Source of the DNA: Plasticicumulans lactativorans
Lineage (GTDB): Bacteria > Pseudomonadota > Gammaproteobacteria > Competibacterales > Competibacteraceae
Assembly (NCBI RefSeq): GCF_004341245.1
Contig: NZ_SLWY01000017.1
Location: forward strand, 1-64,000
Length of the DNA: 64,000 bases
Direction: 5' to 3'
The notes beneath the pieces are model-generated. The model did no database searches and had not been told where the DNA came from. It was given only the letters and a program-made list of their open reading frames with translations. The position numbers were made by a program, and so were the translations under genes. This document shows positions 55,706-63,723 of this stretch, one piece after another. How positions within the stretch are numbered: position 1 is the first letter of the stretch; every line of letters begins with the position of its first letter.

Positions 55706-55874
55706 AGGACCCCTCGTCAGCATGGGTTTAACCTCTGACAGCAAAAAAATTGGTTCGATTGTTACCTAATTTTACACTGGTATGCAATCCGGAATTCCCT
55801 TTTCGGCCCCGAACCTGCCTGTACGGCGGTTCGCGGCACCGCCCGCGCACCCCCAACCGTCGTGGAACCGCCCC

Positions 55875-56363
55875 ATGAGCAAGCCCCGAGCGCCGGTGAC
55901 CCCGGCCGTACGCGTGCTGCGCCAGCACGGCGTAGCCTTCACCGACCACCTCTACGACTACGTCGAGCGCGGCGGCACCCTGCACAGCGCGCAGGCGCTC
56001 GGCGTCGACGAGCACGCCGTGGTGAAGACGCTGGTGCTGGAGGACGAGGCGCGCCGGCCGCTGATCGTACTGATGCATGGCGACCGTCAGGTGTCAGTGG
56101 GCGCACTGGCGCGCGTGCTCGGCGTCAAGCGCGTGCAGCCCTGCGACCCGGCGGTGGCCGAACGCCACAGCGGCTACCGCGTCGGCGGCACCTCGCCGTT
56201 CGGCACCCGCCATGCGCTGCCGGTGTACGTCGAGGCGAGCGTGCTCGAGCTGCCGCGCATCTACATCAACGGCGGCAAGCGCGGCTACCTGGTCGGCATC
56301 GATCCGGCCGAGCTGCGCCGCGTGCTCGGCGCCACCCCGGTGCAGGTCGCCACCGGCGCCTGA
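55875..56363 (+). CDS. ybaK: Cys-tRNA(Pro)/aminoacyl-tRNA deacylase, YbaK/EbsC family
   Basis: A 162-residue editing enzyme that removes mischarged Cys from tRNA(Pro). The YbaK fold is evident: TPAVRVLRQHGVAFTDHLY, DEHAVVKTLVLEDEARRPLIVLMHGDRQVS with the catalytic Lys (VVKTL), and YRVGGTSPFGTRHALPVYVE. No domain is missing. The ATG at 55875 (MSKPRAPV) gives a normal start. Divergent from the DUF882 gene, with a 169-bp AT-richer spacer in between. Confidence 0.93.
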   Translation: MSKPRAPVTPAVRVLRQHGVAFTDHLYDYVERGGTLHSAQALGVDEHAVVKTLVLEDEARRPLIVLMHGDRQVSVGALARVLGVKRVQPCDPAVAERHSGYRVGGTSPFGTRHALPVYVEASVLELPRIYINGGKRGYLVGIDPAELRRVLGATPVQVATGA

Positions 56364-56370
56364 GCGCACC

Positions 56371-56580
56371 TCAGTAGTGCGGCGGCGGCGGTTCCTCGCC
56401 GCGCGCGGCGAGGTTCAGTTCGGCCTGCGCCTTGACCTGCTCGCGCAACAGCGCGAGTTCGCGCGCCAGGCGGTCGAGCTCGCGCGCCTGGCGCACGACC
56501 ACGTCGTTCAGGTCGCCGAGCAGCACCTCGTGGTGCGCGAGGCGGATCTCGAGTTCGATGATGCGGTCTTCCACGGGCAC
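56371..56580 (-). CDS. slyX: SlyX-like coiled-coil protein
   Basis: A 69-residue protein of the SlyX family: residues 5-55 form a heptad-repeat coiled coil (IIELEIRLAHHEVLLGDLND, ELDRLARELALLREQV). The C-terminus PPPHY is the conserved tail. Function unknown; slyX is next to slyD in many gammaproteobacteria, but not here. It lies just downstream of ybaK on the opposite strand. Confidence 0.9.
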   Translation of the reverse strand: MPVEDRIIELEIRLAHHEVLLGDLNDVVVRQARELDRLARELALLREQVKAQAELNLAARGEEPPPPHY

Positions 56581-56672
56581 CCCTCCGGGCCGGCACGACG
56601 GGCCGCGGATGATAGCCGGGCGCGGCGATGCCGGCGTGTAGAATGGCCGGCCCGCCCGCTCCGGACCGCGCG

Positions 56673-58850
56673 ATGACCGCCGCCCCCCCCGCCGCCGACC
56701 TGCCCTACTTCGCCACCGCGCCGCAGGGCGTCGAACCCCTGCTCGCCGCCGAGCTGCTGGCCCTGGGCGCGAGCCGGGCGCGCGAGAGCCGCGGCGGCGT
56801 CGCCTTCGACGGGCCGCTGGCGGTGGCCTACCGCGCCTGCCTGTGGTCGCGCACCGCGAACCGTGTGCTGTACCTGCTGGCGAGCGTGCCGGCGCCCGAT
56901 GCCGATGCGCTGTACGCCGGCGTGCGCGCGCTGGCCTGGGAGGAGCACCTCGACCCCGACGGCACGCTGGCGGTGGACTTCGCCGGCAGCGGCGCGGCGA
57001 TCACGCACTCGCAGTACGGCGCGCAGCGGGTCAAGGACGGCATCGTCGACCGCCTGCGCGAGCTCAGCGGGCGGCGCCCGTCGGTCGACCGCGACACCCC
57101 GGACCTGCGCATCAACGTGTTCGTGCTGAAGGACACCGCGCGCATCGCCATCGACCTCGCCGGCGACAGCCTGCACCGGCGCGGCTACCGGGTGGAGACC
57201 GTCGCCGCGCCACTGAAGGAGAACCTCGCCGCCGCGCTGCTGCTCAAGGCCGGCTGGCCGGCGCTCGCCGCGGCCGGCGGCGGGCTGCTCGATCCGATGT
57301 GCGGCTCCGGCACCTTCGCGATCGAGGCCGCGCTGATCGCCACCGACCGCGCGCCGGGGCTCGAGCGCACGCACTGGGGCTGCTACGGCTGGCGCCGGCA
57401 CCAGCCCGCGCTGTGGCGTGAACTGGTGCTCGAGGCGCGCGAGCGCGCCGCCGCCGGCCGCGCGCGCCTGCCGGCGATCGTCGCCTGCGATGCCGACCCG
57501 CGCGCGGTGCGTGCCACGCTCGCCAACGTGCAGGCGGCGGGCTTCGCCGGCGGCATCCACGTCGAGCGTCGCGAACTCGCGCGCGCCGAGCCGCCGCGCG
57601 GCCCGGCCGGGCTGGTGATCGTCAACCCCCCTTACGGCGAGCGTCTCGGCGAGCAGGAGGCACTGCGCGCCACCTACGCCGAGCTCGGCGACGTGCTGAA
57701 GGCGCGCTTCGGCGGCTGGCAGGTGGCGCTGTTCACCGGCAACCCCGCGCTCGGCAAGCGCATGGGCCTGCGGGCGCACAAGGCCAACACCTTCCACAAC
57801 GGCCCGCTGCCCTGCCAGTTGCTGCAGTTCAGCGTCGAGCCATCGGCCTTCGTCGACCGCGAGGGTGCCGACCGGCGCCGGCACGAGGCCACGCTGGAGC
57901 GCGCGCTCGCCGGCGGCGCCGACGCCTTCGTCAACCGCCTGAAGAAGAACCTGCGCACGCTCGGCAAGTGGGCGGCGCGCGAGGGCATCAGCTGCTACCG
58001 GCTCTACGACGCCGACATCCCCGAGTACGCGGTGGCGGTCGACCGCTACGGCGACTGGCTGCACGTGCAGGAGTACGCGGCGCCGGCGACGATCCCCGAG
58101 GCCACCGCCGCCGAGCGCCTGGAACAGGTGATGACGGTGCTGCCGGACACGCTCGGCGTGGCGCCGGAGCACATCGCACTGAAGGTGCGCAGCCGCCAGA
58201 AGGGCAGCAGCCAGTACACGCGCCAGGCCGAGCACGGCGAGTTCCTGGAGGTGCGGGAAGGCCCGGCGCGGCTGCTGGTGAACCTGTTCGACTATCTCGA
58301 CACCGGGCTCTTCCTCGACCACCGCATCACCCGCGCGCTGCTCGGCCGGCTGGCGCACGGGCGGCATTTCCTCAACCTGTTCGCCTACACCGGCGCGGCG
58401 ACCGTGCATGCGGCGCTCGGCGGGGCGCGCACGACGACCTCGGTCGACCTGTCGGCCACCTACCTCGACTGGGCCGGGCGCAACCTCGCGCTGAACGGCT
58501 GCGGCAGCGACGCACACCGGCTGGTGCGCGCCGACTGCCTGGCGTGGCTGGAGCACGCGCGCGGGCGCTACGGACTGATCTTCCTCGATCCGCCGACCTT
58601 CTCGAACTCCAAGCGCATGAGCGGCACGCTCGACGTGCAGCGCGACCACGTCACGCTGATCCGCCGCGCGGTGGCGCTGCTCGAACCCGGCGGCGAACTG
58701 ATCTTCTCGAACAACCACCGGCGCTTTCGCCTCGACACCGCGGCGCTCGCCGACCTCGCGATCGAGGACATCAGCGCCGGCACCATCCCGCCCGACTTCG
58801 CCCGCAACCCGCGCATCCACCGCTGCTGGCGCATCACCGCCGGCACCTGA
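56673..58850 (+). CDS. rlmL: Bifunctional 23S rRNA methyltransferase RlmKL
   Basis: A 725-residue fusion. Residues 1-160 include a THUMP domain that binds rRNA. Residues about 170-390 are the RlmL m2G2445 methyltransferase, with DPMCGSGTFAIEAAL and catalytic NPPYGERLGE. Residues about 480-720 are the RlmK m7G2069 methyltransferase, with FLNLFAYTGAATVHAALGGA and FLDPPTFSNSKRMSG. The fused form is typical of gammaproteobacteria. The ATG at 56673 is chosen because it precedes the THUMP start directly. Confidence 0.95.
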   Translation: MTAAPPAADLPYFATAPQGVEPLLAAELLALGASRARESRGGVAFDGPLAVAYRACLWSRTANRVLYLLASVPAPDADALYAGVRALAWEEHLDPDGTLAVDFAGSGAAITHSQYGAQRVKDGIVDRLRELSGRRPSVDRDTPDLRINVFVLKDTARIAIDLAGDSLHRRGYRVETVAAPLKENLAAALLLKAGWPALAAAGGGLLDPMCGSGTFAIEAALIATDRAPGLERTHWGCYGWRRHQPALWRELVLEARERAAAGRARLPAIVACDADPRAVRATLANVQAAGFAGGIHVERRELARAEPPRGPAGLVIVNPPYGERLGEQEALRATYAELGDVLKARFGGWQVALFTGNPALGKRMGLRAHKANTFHNGPLPCQLLQFSVEPSAFVDREGADRRRHEATLERALAGGADAFVNRLKKNLRTLGKWAAREGISCYRLYDADIPEYAVAVDRYGDWLHVQEYAAPATIPEATAAERLEQVMTVLPDTLGVAPEHIALKVRSRQKGSSQYTRQAEHGEFLEVREGPARLLVNLFDYLDTGLFLDHRITRALLGRLAHGRHFLNLFAYTGAATVHAALGGARTTTSVDLSATYLDWAGRNLALNGCGSDAHRLVRADCLAWLEHARGRYGLIFLDPPTFSNSKRMSGTLDVQRDHVTLIRRAVALLEPGGELIFSNNHRRFRLDTAALADLAIEDISAGTIPPDFARNPRIHRCWRITAGT

Positions 58851-58900
58851 ACGCGGCGCCGACACGGTGATGTTCAGTCACCGGCTCCCACCAAACGTAG

Positions 58901-58936
58901 CGCGGCCCCCGCGACGGTGACGTCGCGGGGGCCGCG
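58901..58936. terminator. 16-bp perfect hairpin between convergent genes
   Basis: Arms 58901-58916 and 58921-58936 are perfectly complementary around the loop GTGA. It lies between the convergent rlmKL and purine permease genes and most likely terminates both. No T-run is seen. A smaller dyad, CGGTGA/TCACCG, is at 58865-58883. Confidence 0.7.
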
Positions 58937-58959
58937 GTGAGGGCCGGAGCCGGGCCGTA

Positions 58960-60375
58960 TCAGTGCGCGGCGGCCTGCTCGCGCGCTTCCACGTAGCCGT
59001 AGCGCACGCCGTTGAACATCACGTTGAGCACGATCGCCGAGATCGTCGCCAGCAGGATGCCGCTGTGCAGCAGCGGTTCGAGCGCATGCGGCAGCTTGCT
59101 GAAGAACTTGTCGGCCATCAGCGGGATCATGCCGAGGCTGATGCTGATGCCGGCGATGTACAGGTTCGCCTGGCTCTTCAGCAGCGCCGAGGCGAGGATG
59201 CGCATGCCGGTGGCGGCGACCATGCCGAACATCACCAGCCCGGCACCGCCCAGCACGTACTGCGGGATCGACGCCACCGTGTACGCCATCTTGGGCAGGA
59301 AGCCGAACGACATCAGGATGACGCCGCCGACCACGCAGACCCAGCGGCTGCGCACGCCGGTCACCGCCACGAGCCCCACGTTCTGCGAGAACGAGGTGTG
59401 CATGAAGGTGTTGAGGAAGCCGCCGAGCAGCGTGCCCATGCCGTCGACGCGCAGGCCCGCGGTGATGCGCTCGCGGCTGAGCTCGACGCCGGTGATGCTG
59501 CCGAGCGCGAGGAACATGCCGAGCGACTCGACCATCACCACCAGCATGATCAGCGACAGCGTGAAGCAGGCAAGCAGGTCGAACTTCGGCATGCCGAAAT
59601 GCATCGGCGCCACCACGCCCAGCCACGAGGCCTGGCCCAGCGCACTGAGATCGACCTTGCCGAGCCCGAGGCAGACCACGTACCCGAACACCAGGCCGAG
59701 CAGGATCGAGATGTTGGCCAGGAAGCCGCGGCCGAACTTCAGGACCAGCAGGATCACCGCCAGCACGGCGAAGGCGATGCCGAGGTTGAGCGGGTCACCG
59801 TAGGCCGGGTTGGGCGTGCCGTTCGGCAGCGTCGGCTGCCCGCCGGCGGCCCAGCCGATGCCCACCCGCATCACGGTGATGCCGATCACGGTGATGATCG
59901 TGCCGGTGACCACCGACGGGAAGAACGGCAGCAACCGCCCGACGAACGGTGCCACCAGGATGCCGAAGGCACCGGCGAAGATCGTCGCCCCGAGCACGCC
60001 GAGCAGGCCCAGTTCGGGGTTGGCCATGATCGCCAGCATCGGCGACACGGTGGCGAAGGAGATACCCATCATCACCGGCAGGCGGATGCCGAACTTCCAC
60101 AGGCCGAGGGACTGCAGCAGCGTCGCCAGGCCGCAGGCGAGCAGGTCGCTGTTGATCAGGATGGCGATCTCGGCCTCGGACAGCTTGGCGGCGCGGCCGA
60201 TGATCAGCGGCACCGCCACGGCGCCGGCGTACATCACCAGCACGTGCTGCAGGCCGAGCGGGAGCAGGCGGCTGAGCGGTAGTCGCTCGTCTACCGCAGC
60301 GGCGGCGGCGGCAGCGGCGTCGTCGACGGCGTCGACGGCGTCGACGCCGTCGACGGCAGGGTTGGTAGTACTCAT
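58960..60375 (-). CDS. NCS2 purine permease (urate/xanthine transporter)
   Basis: A 471-residue permease with about 12-14 helices. The NCS2 signature is present: GLQHVLVMYAGAVAVPLIIG at the start, SLGMFLALGSITG, and NTFMHTSFSQNVGLVAVTGVRSRWV (NAT motif region). It is last in the urate operon, so it probably imports urate or xanthine. N-terminal residues 8-30 are a low-complexity Val/Asp/Ala stretch encoded by 9-bp tandem repeats (60322-60357). The ATG at 60375 has a strong GAGGAGAGG site. Confidence 0.92.
   Translation of the reverse strand: MSTTNPAVDGVDAVDAVDDAAAAAAAAVDERLPLSRLLPLGLQHVLVMYAGAVAVPLIIGRAAKLSEAEIAILINSDLLACGLATLLQSLGLWKFGIRLPVMMGISFATVSPMLAIMANPELGLLGVLGATIFAGAFGILVAPFVGRLLPFFPSVVTGTIITVIGITVMRVGIGWAAGGQPTLPNGTPNPAYGDPLNLGIAFAVLAVILLVLKFGRGFLANISILLGLVFGYVVCLGLGKVDLSALGQASWLGVVAPMHFGMPKFDLLACFTLSLIMLVVMVESLGMFLALGSITGVELSRERITAGLRVDGMGTLLGGFLNTFMHTSFSQNVGLVAVTGVRSRWVCVVGGVILMSFGFLPKMAYTVASIPQYVLGGAGLVMFGMVAATGMRILASALLKSQANLYIAGISISLGMIPLMADKFFSKLPHALEPLLHSGILLATISAIVLNVMFNGVRYGYVEAREQAAAH
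60322..60357. repeat. Four tandem copies of GTCGACGGC
   Basis: Copies at 60322-60330, 60331-60339, 60340-60348 (one base different, GTCGACGCC) and 60349-60357. They lie inside the permease gene; each unit is three codons, so copy-number change would not shift the frame. Confidence 0.85.
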
Positions 60376-60435
60376 CGGGTACCTCTCCTCTGTTCGTTTT
60401 ATGTCCCGGCCCGGGTTCACCGGGCCGGGGCGCCG

Positions 60436-60954
60436 TCAGCCGACGATCAGGTCGTTCAGGCGCAGCTCACCGATGCGCGCGATCTGCTCGAGCGCGGTGC
60501 GCAGTTCCACCGCGGGGTCGTTGTCGACGCGCGCCGCCATGTTCGCGAGCACGCTCTCGCGGGTGTGGCCGCGGACCGCGAGGATGAACGGGAAGCCGAA
60601 CTTCGCGCCGTAGGCGGCGTTGAGCTCGGTCAGCCGGGCAAACTCCTCGGGGCTGCACTGGTCGAGGCCGGCGCCGCGCTGTTCGCTCTTCGACTCCTCG
60701 GTCAGCTCGCCGCGCACCGCCGCCTTGCCGGCGAGCTCGGGGTGGGCGCGGATCAGCGCGAGCTGTGCGCTCTCGCCGCCGGCATCGAGCTCGGCGAGCA
60801 TCGCCGCGTGCAGCCCGGCGACCGAGGCGAACGGCCGCCGCGCCCAGGCGGCTTCGGCGATCCACGGCGAGTGCTCGAAGATGCCGCCGAGCGTGTGGGT
60901 GAAGGTCGCGCGGTCCATCGCGTTGATCTGCTGCAGGGTGTAGGTCTGGGACAT
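60436..60954 (-). CDS. uraD: OHCU decarboxylase
   Basis: A 172-residue enzyme, third step of urate breakdown: decarboxylates 2-oxo-4-hydroxy-4-carboxy-5-ureidoimidazoline to S-allantoin. The signature IRAHPELAGKAA (H71) is present, with ESKSEQRGAGLDQCSPEEF and FGFPFILAVRGHTRESVL. Length is normal. In the same operon as uraH and puuD. Confidence 0.95.
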   Translation of the reverse strand: MSQTYTLQQINAMDRATFTHTLGGIFEHSPWIAEAAWARRPFASVAGLHAAMLAELDAGGESAQLALIRAHPELAGKAAVRGELTEESKSEQRGAGLDQCSPEEFARLTELNAAYGAKFGFPFILAVRGHTRESVLANMAARVDNDPAVELRTALEQIARIGELRLNDLIVG

Positions 60955-60986
60955 GCTTGCGCTCTCCTGGAGGCGGGCCTGCTGCG

Positions 60987-62189
60987 TCACTTGGCCTTGG
61001 CGCCGGCGCTGATCCACGTGGCGATGGTCTGGCGCTCGTCGTCGGTCATCTGCGTCAGGTTGCCGAGCGGCATGGACTTCGCCACCACCACCTGCTGCTG
61101 GATGCCCTGGGCGTTGGCGACGATCTGCTCGGGGGTGTCAAAGGCGACGCCCTTGGGCGGCGACGGGAAGCCGAACTGCGGGCTGGGCTTGGCTGCGTGG
61201 CATTGCACGCAGCGTGCATCGATGACCCGCTGCGCCTTGGCGAAGAGCTCGGCGTTGCTGACACCGGCGACCGCCTTGGGCGCGGCCGGCATCAGGCCGA
61301 AGAACACGGCGAGCAGCAGCACCGCCGACACCGCCAGCGCCCAGACGTGCTTCTCGCCGCGGTGGCGCATCACGAAGAAGTGGCGGATCAGCGCGCCCGA
61401 AGCGGCGATGGCCAGCAGCACCAGCCAGTTCCACGACGAGCCGTAGGTCACCGCGTAGTGGTTGCTGATCATCGCGAACAGCACCGGCAGCGTGAAATAG
61501 GTGTTGTGCACGCTGCGCTGCTTGCCACGACGGCCCGGCTCGGGGTCGACCTCACGGCCTTCCTGTGCCGCGCGCACCATCTCGCGCTGACCGGGGATGA
61601 TCACGAAGAACACGTTCGCGGTCATGATCAGCGCGAGCATGCCGCCGAAATGCAGGAACGCGCCGCGGCCGCTGAACACGTGGCAGAGCAGGAAGGCCGC
61701 GACCACGCAGTAGGCCGCCACCGCCAGCCCGAGCTTGCGCTCGTCCTGGCCGAGCTTGGACTTGCACAGACGGTCGTAGACCAGCCAGCCGCCGGCGAGG
61801 AAGGCGATGCCGATGAGCACGCCGGCCCAGCCCGGGATGTCGAGCACGCTGCGGTCGATCAGGTAGCTGCTGGCGTTCCAGTAGTACAGCACGCTGATCA
61901 GCGCGAGGCCCGACAGCGCGGTGCTGTACGAGGGGATGAAGGACCAGTGCAGGCTCTTCGGCAGCACCGCCGGCGCCACGCGGTACTTCTGGAAGTTGTA
62001 GAAGCCGCCGCCGTGCACGCACCAGTACTCGCCGCCGACGCCGCGCTTCTCGGCCTCGGGGTCTTCCGGCTTCTTCAGGCTGTTGTCGACCGCCACGAAG
62101 TGGAAGGACTCACCGATCCAGGCGATCGCGACGATCACGTGGAACCAGCGCAGCAGCAGGTTCAGCCATTCGGACAAATAACCTTCCAT
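60987..62189 (-). CDS. puuD: Membrane urate hydroxylase/oxidase PuuD with cytochrome c domain
   Basis: A 400-residue inner membrane protein. About 8 helices occupy residues 1-300 (NLLLRWFHVIVAIAWIGESF, HNTYFTLPVLFAMISNHYAV), the urate oxidase N domain. The C-terminal 100 residues are a c-type cytochrome domain with one haem motif C327-V-Q-C330-H331. PuuD oxidises urate to 5-hydroxyisourate and passes electrons to the respiratory chain, rather than using the cytosolic copper-free UOX or flavin HpxO. Strong GAGGGAG before the ATG at 62189. It lies 10 bases after uraH. Confidence 0.95.
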   Translation of the reverse strand: MEGYLSEWLNLLLRWFHVIVAIAWIGESFHFVAVDNSLKKPEDPEAEKRGVGGEYWCVHGGGFYNFQKYRVAPAVLPKSLHWSFIPSYSTALSGLALISVLYYWNASSYLIDRSVLDIPGWAGVLIGIAFLAGGWLVYDRLCKSKLGQDERKLGLAVAAYCVVAAFLLCHVFSGRGAFLHFGGMLALIMTANVFFVIIPGQREMVRAAQEGREVDPEPGRRGKQRSVHNTYFTLPVLFAMISNHYAVTYGSSWNWLVLLAIAASGALIRHFFVMRHRGEKHVWALAVSAVLLLAVFFGLMPAAPKAVAGVSNAELFAKAQRVIDARCVQCHAAKPSPQFGFPSPPKGVAFDTPEQIVANAQGIQQQVVVAKSMPLGNLTQMTDDERQTIATWISAGAKAK

Positions 62190-62199
62190 CGTCGCTCCC

Positions 62200-62550
62200 T
62201 CAGCTGCCGCGGTAGGTGGAGTAGCTGTATGGCGATACCAGCAGCGGCACGTGGTAGTGCTGCGCGGGCTCGGCGACACCGAAGCGCAGCGCCACCTCGT
62301 CGACGAAGCGCGGGCTCGGTGCCTCGACGCCGTTCGCGGCGAAGTACGCGCCGACGTGGAACACCAGCTCGTAGTGCCCGACGCCGAGCTCGGCGCCTTC
62401 GAGCAGCGGTTGGTCACAGCGCCCGTCGTGGTTGGTGAGCACCGTCTTCAGCAGACGCCGTTCACCGTCGAGCGCGTACACATCGACGCGGATACCGGCG
62501 CCGGGCTGGCCCCGTGCCGTATCGAGTACATGCGTGGTCAATCGGCCCAT
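62200..62550 (-). CDS. uraH: 5-hydroxyisourate hydrolase (transthyretin-like)
   Basis: A 116-residue enzyme, second step of urate breakdown. N-terminal LTTHVLDTARGQPG with catalytic His7 and the C-terminal tetrapeptide YRGS are the diagnostic HIUase marks. No signal peptide. First gene of the uraH-puuD-uraD-permease operon; the operator region is upstream. Confidence 0.96.
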   Translation of the reverse strand: MGRLTTHVLDTARGQPGAGIRVDVYALDGERRLLKTVLTNHDGRCDQPLLEGAELGVGHYELVFHVGAYFAANGVEAPSPRFVDEVALRFGVAEPAQHYHVPLLVSPYSYSTYRGS

Positions 62551-62860
62551 GGTTCGAAATCTCCTCGCGGCTGCCCGCCGTACTGGCGGCGGGGGTGGTC
62601 ATCTGGGCAGGTGCCGGTGCAGGTCCGGCCACACCGTCGCGTCGATGCGATCAGGTGCGGGAGGCACGATAACAACCTGTAAACACTTTATCAATAAACT
62701 TGTAAACAATTTTATATATATTTTGTTGACAATAATGCAGACAGCCGAAGAAGCCCCGGCCTGTCCCGTGCCGTGAAGCAACGCGGATGAAGGGCGGAGC
62801 GGCACCCTCGCACCGGCACGCGGGCGGGCCGCGGCGGTGCGGGGCGAGGCGGTGGGAACG
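62551..62860. promoter_or_regulatory. Regulatory region of the urate operon
   Basis: About 310 bases without a gene between the FCD regulator and uraH. The section 62670-62740 is strongly AT-rich (TTTTATATATATTTT in the middle), against the GC-rich background, and carries three similar palindromes (see next entry). The promoter of the minus-strand uraH operon must lie here; TATATATAAA on the minus strand is a possible -10. Confidence 0.7.
62677..62732. promoter_or_regulatory. Three 10-bp palindromic boxes at 23-bp spacing
   Basis: CTGTAAACAC (62677-62686), TTGTAAACAA (62700-62709) and TTGTTGACAA (62723-62732) share the pattern NTGTNNACAN, and their starts are exactly 23 bp apart. They resemble FCD-GntR operators (TNGTNNNACNA type) and are candidate sites of the regulator at 62861-63628. 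Confidence 0.7.
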
Positions 62861-63628
62861 TCAGCGGCGGGTGAAGATGTCGAACAGGTCGGTCTCGCGC
62901 GCCGGCACGTCGAAGCGTAGTGCCTGCTCGACCAGAATGATGTGCCGCTCCATCAGCGCGACGGCGCCGGCGACATCGCCCGCCTCCATCGCGTCGACCA
63001 GCGCCAGGTGGCGCTCGGGCACGCCCGGGCTGCCCTCGGGCGGGCCGTACAGCGCGACGATCAGGCGCGTGCGCGACAGCAGGCCGGCGAGTATCTCGGT
63101 CATCACGCCGTTGCCGGCGAGCTCGGCCACGCGCATGTGGAAACGCCCCGACAGCATCAGCGCCGCCGAACGCTCGCCCTGCTCCACCGCGGCGGCTTCT
63201 TCGTGGGCGATCGCCCGCAGCTCGGCGCACACCGCGGGCGTGGCCGCGGCGACCGCGAGCGGCATCAGCGCGGTCTCGACCATGCGCCGGGCGAAGTAGA
63301 TCTCGCGGGTCTCGGCCGGCGTCGGGCTCGCCACCACCGCGCCGCGGTTGGGGCGCAGATCGACGAGCTTTTCATGGGCGAGCCGCAGCAGCGCCTTGCG
63401 CACCGCCAGCCGGCCGAGATCGAAGATCTCGCAGCAGGCGGCCTCGGTCAGGCGCATGCCGGGGCGCAGGCGGCTCTCCATCACGGCGGCGAGCACCGCC
63501 TCGTACATCACCTGGTCGCCGGGGCGTGCGGCGCCGGCCGCGTCCGCCGCCAGGGTGTCGGCCTCGACCACCTCGATGGGTGAGTGGGCCTTGCCGCGGC
63601 CACGTCGACCGCTGCGGTTTTCGCTCAT
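62861..63628 (-). CDS. FCD-type GntR regulator of urate catabolism
   Basis: A 255-residue regulator of the GntR/FadR-like FCD group. The winged helix is at about residues 40-105 (VMYEAVLAAVMESRLRPGMRL, LRLAHEKLVDLRPNRGAVV). The FCD effector domain follows with conserved metal-ligand pattern: FHMRVAELAGNGVM and RHLALVDAMEAGDVAGAVALMERHI. It is co-directional with uraH and just upstream, so it is the obvious controller of the three boxes at 62677-62732. Length of the N-terminal tail is uncertain; ATG 63628 was chosen. Confidence 0.9.
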   Translation of the reverse strand: MSENRSGRRGRGKAHSPIEVVEADTLAADAAGAARPGDQVMYEAVLAAVMESRLRPGMRLTEAACCEIFDLGRLAVRKALLRLAHEKLVDLRPNRGAVVASPTPAETREIYFARRMVETALMPLAVAAATPAVCAELRAIAHEEAAAVEQGERSAALMLSGRFHMRVAELAGNGVMTEILAGLLSRTRLIVALYGPPEGSPGVPERHLALVDAMEAGDVAGAVALMERHIILVEQALRFDVPARETDLFDIFTRR

Positions 63629-63723
63629 GTTCGGTCCTCGTCGGGATGCCGCGGTCGCACGGCCTGCGGCGGCGGATTGTAGGCAGAGCGGTGAAACGGC
63701 GCCAAACCGTGCGCCGACGCGGC

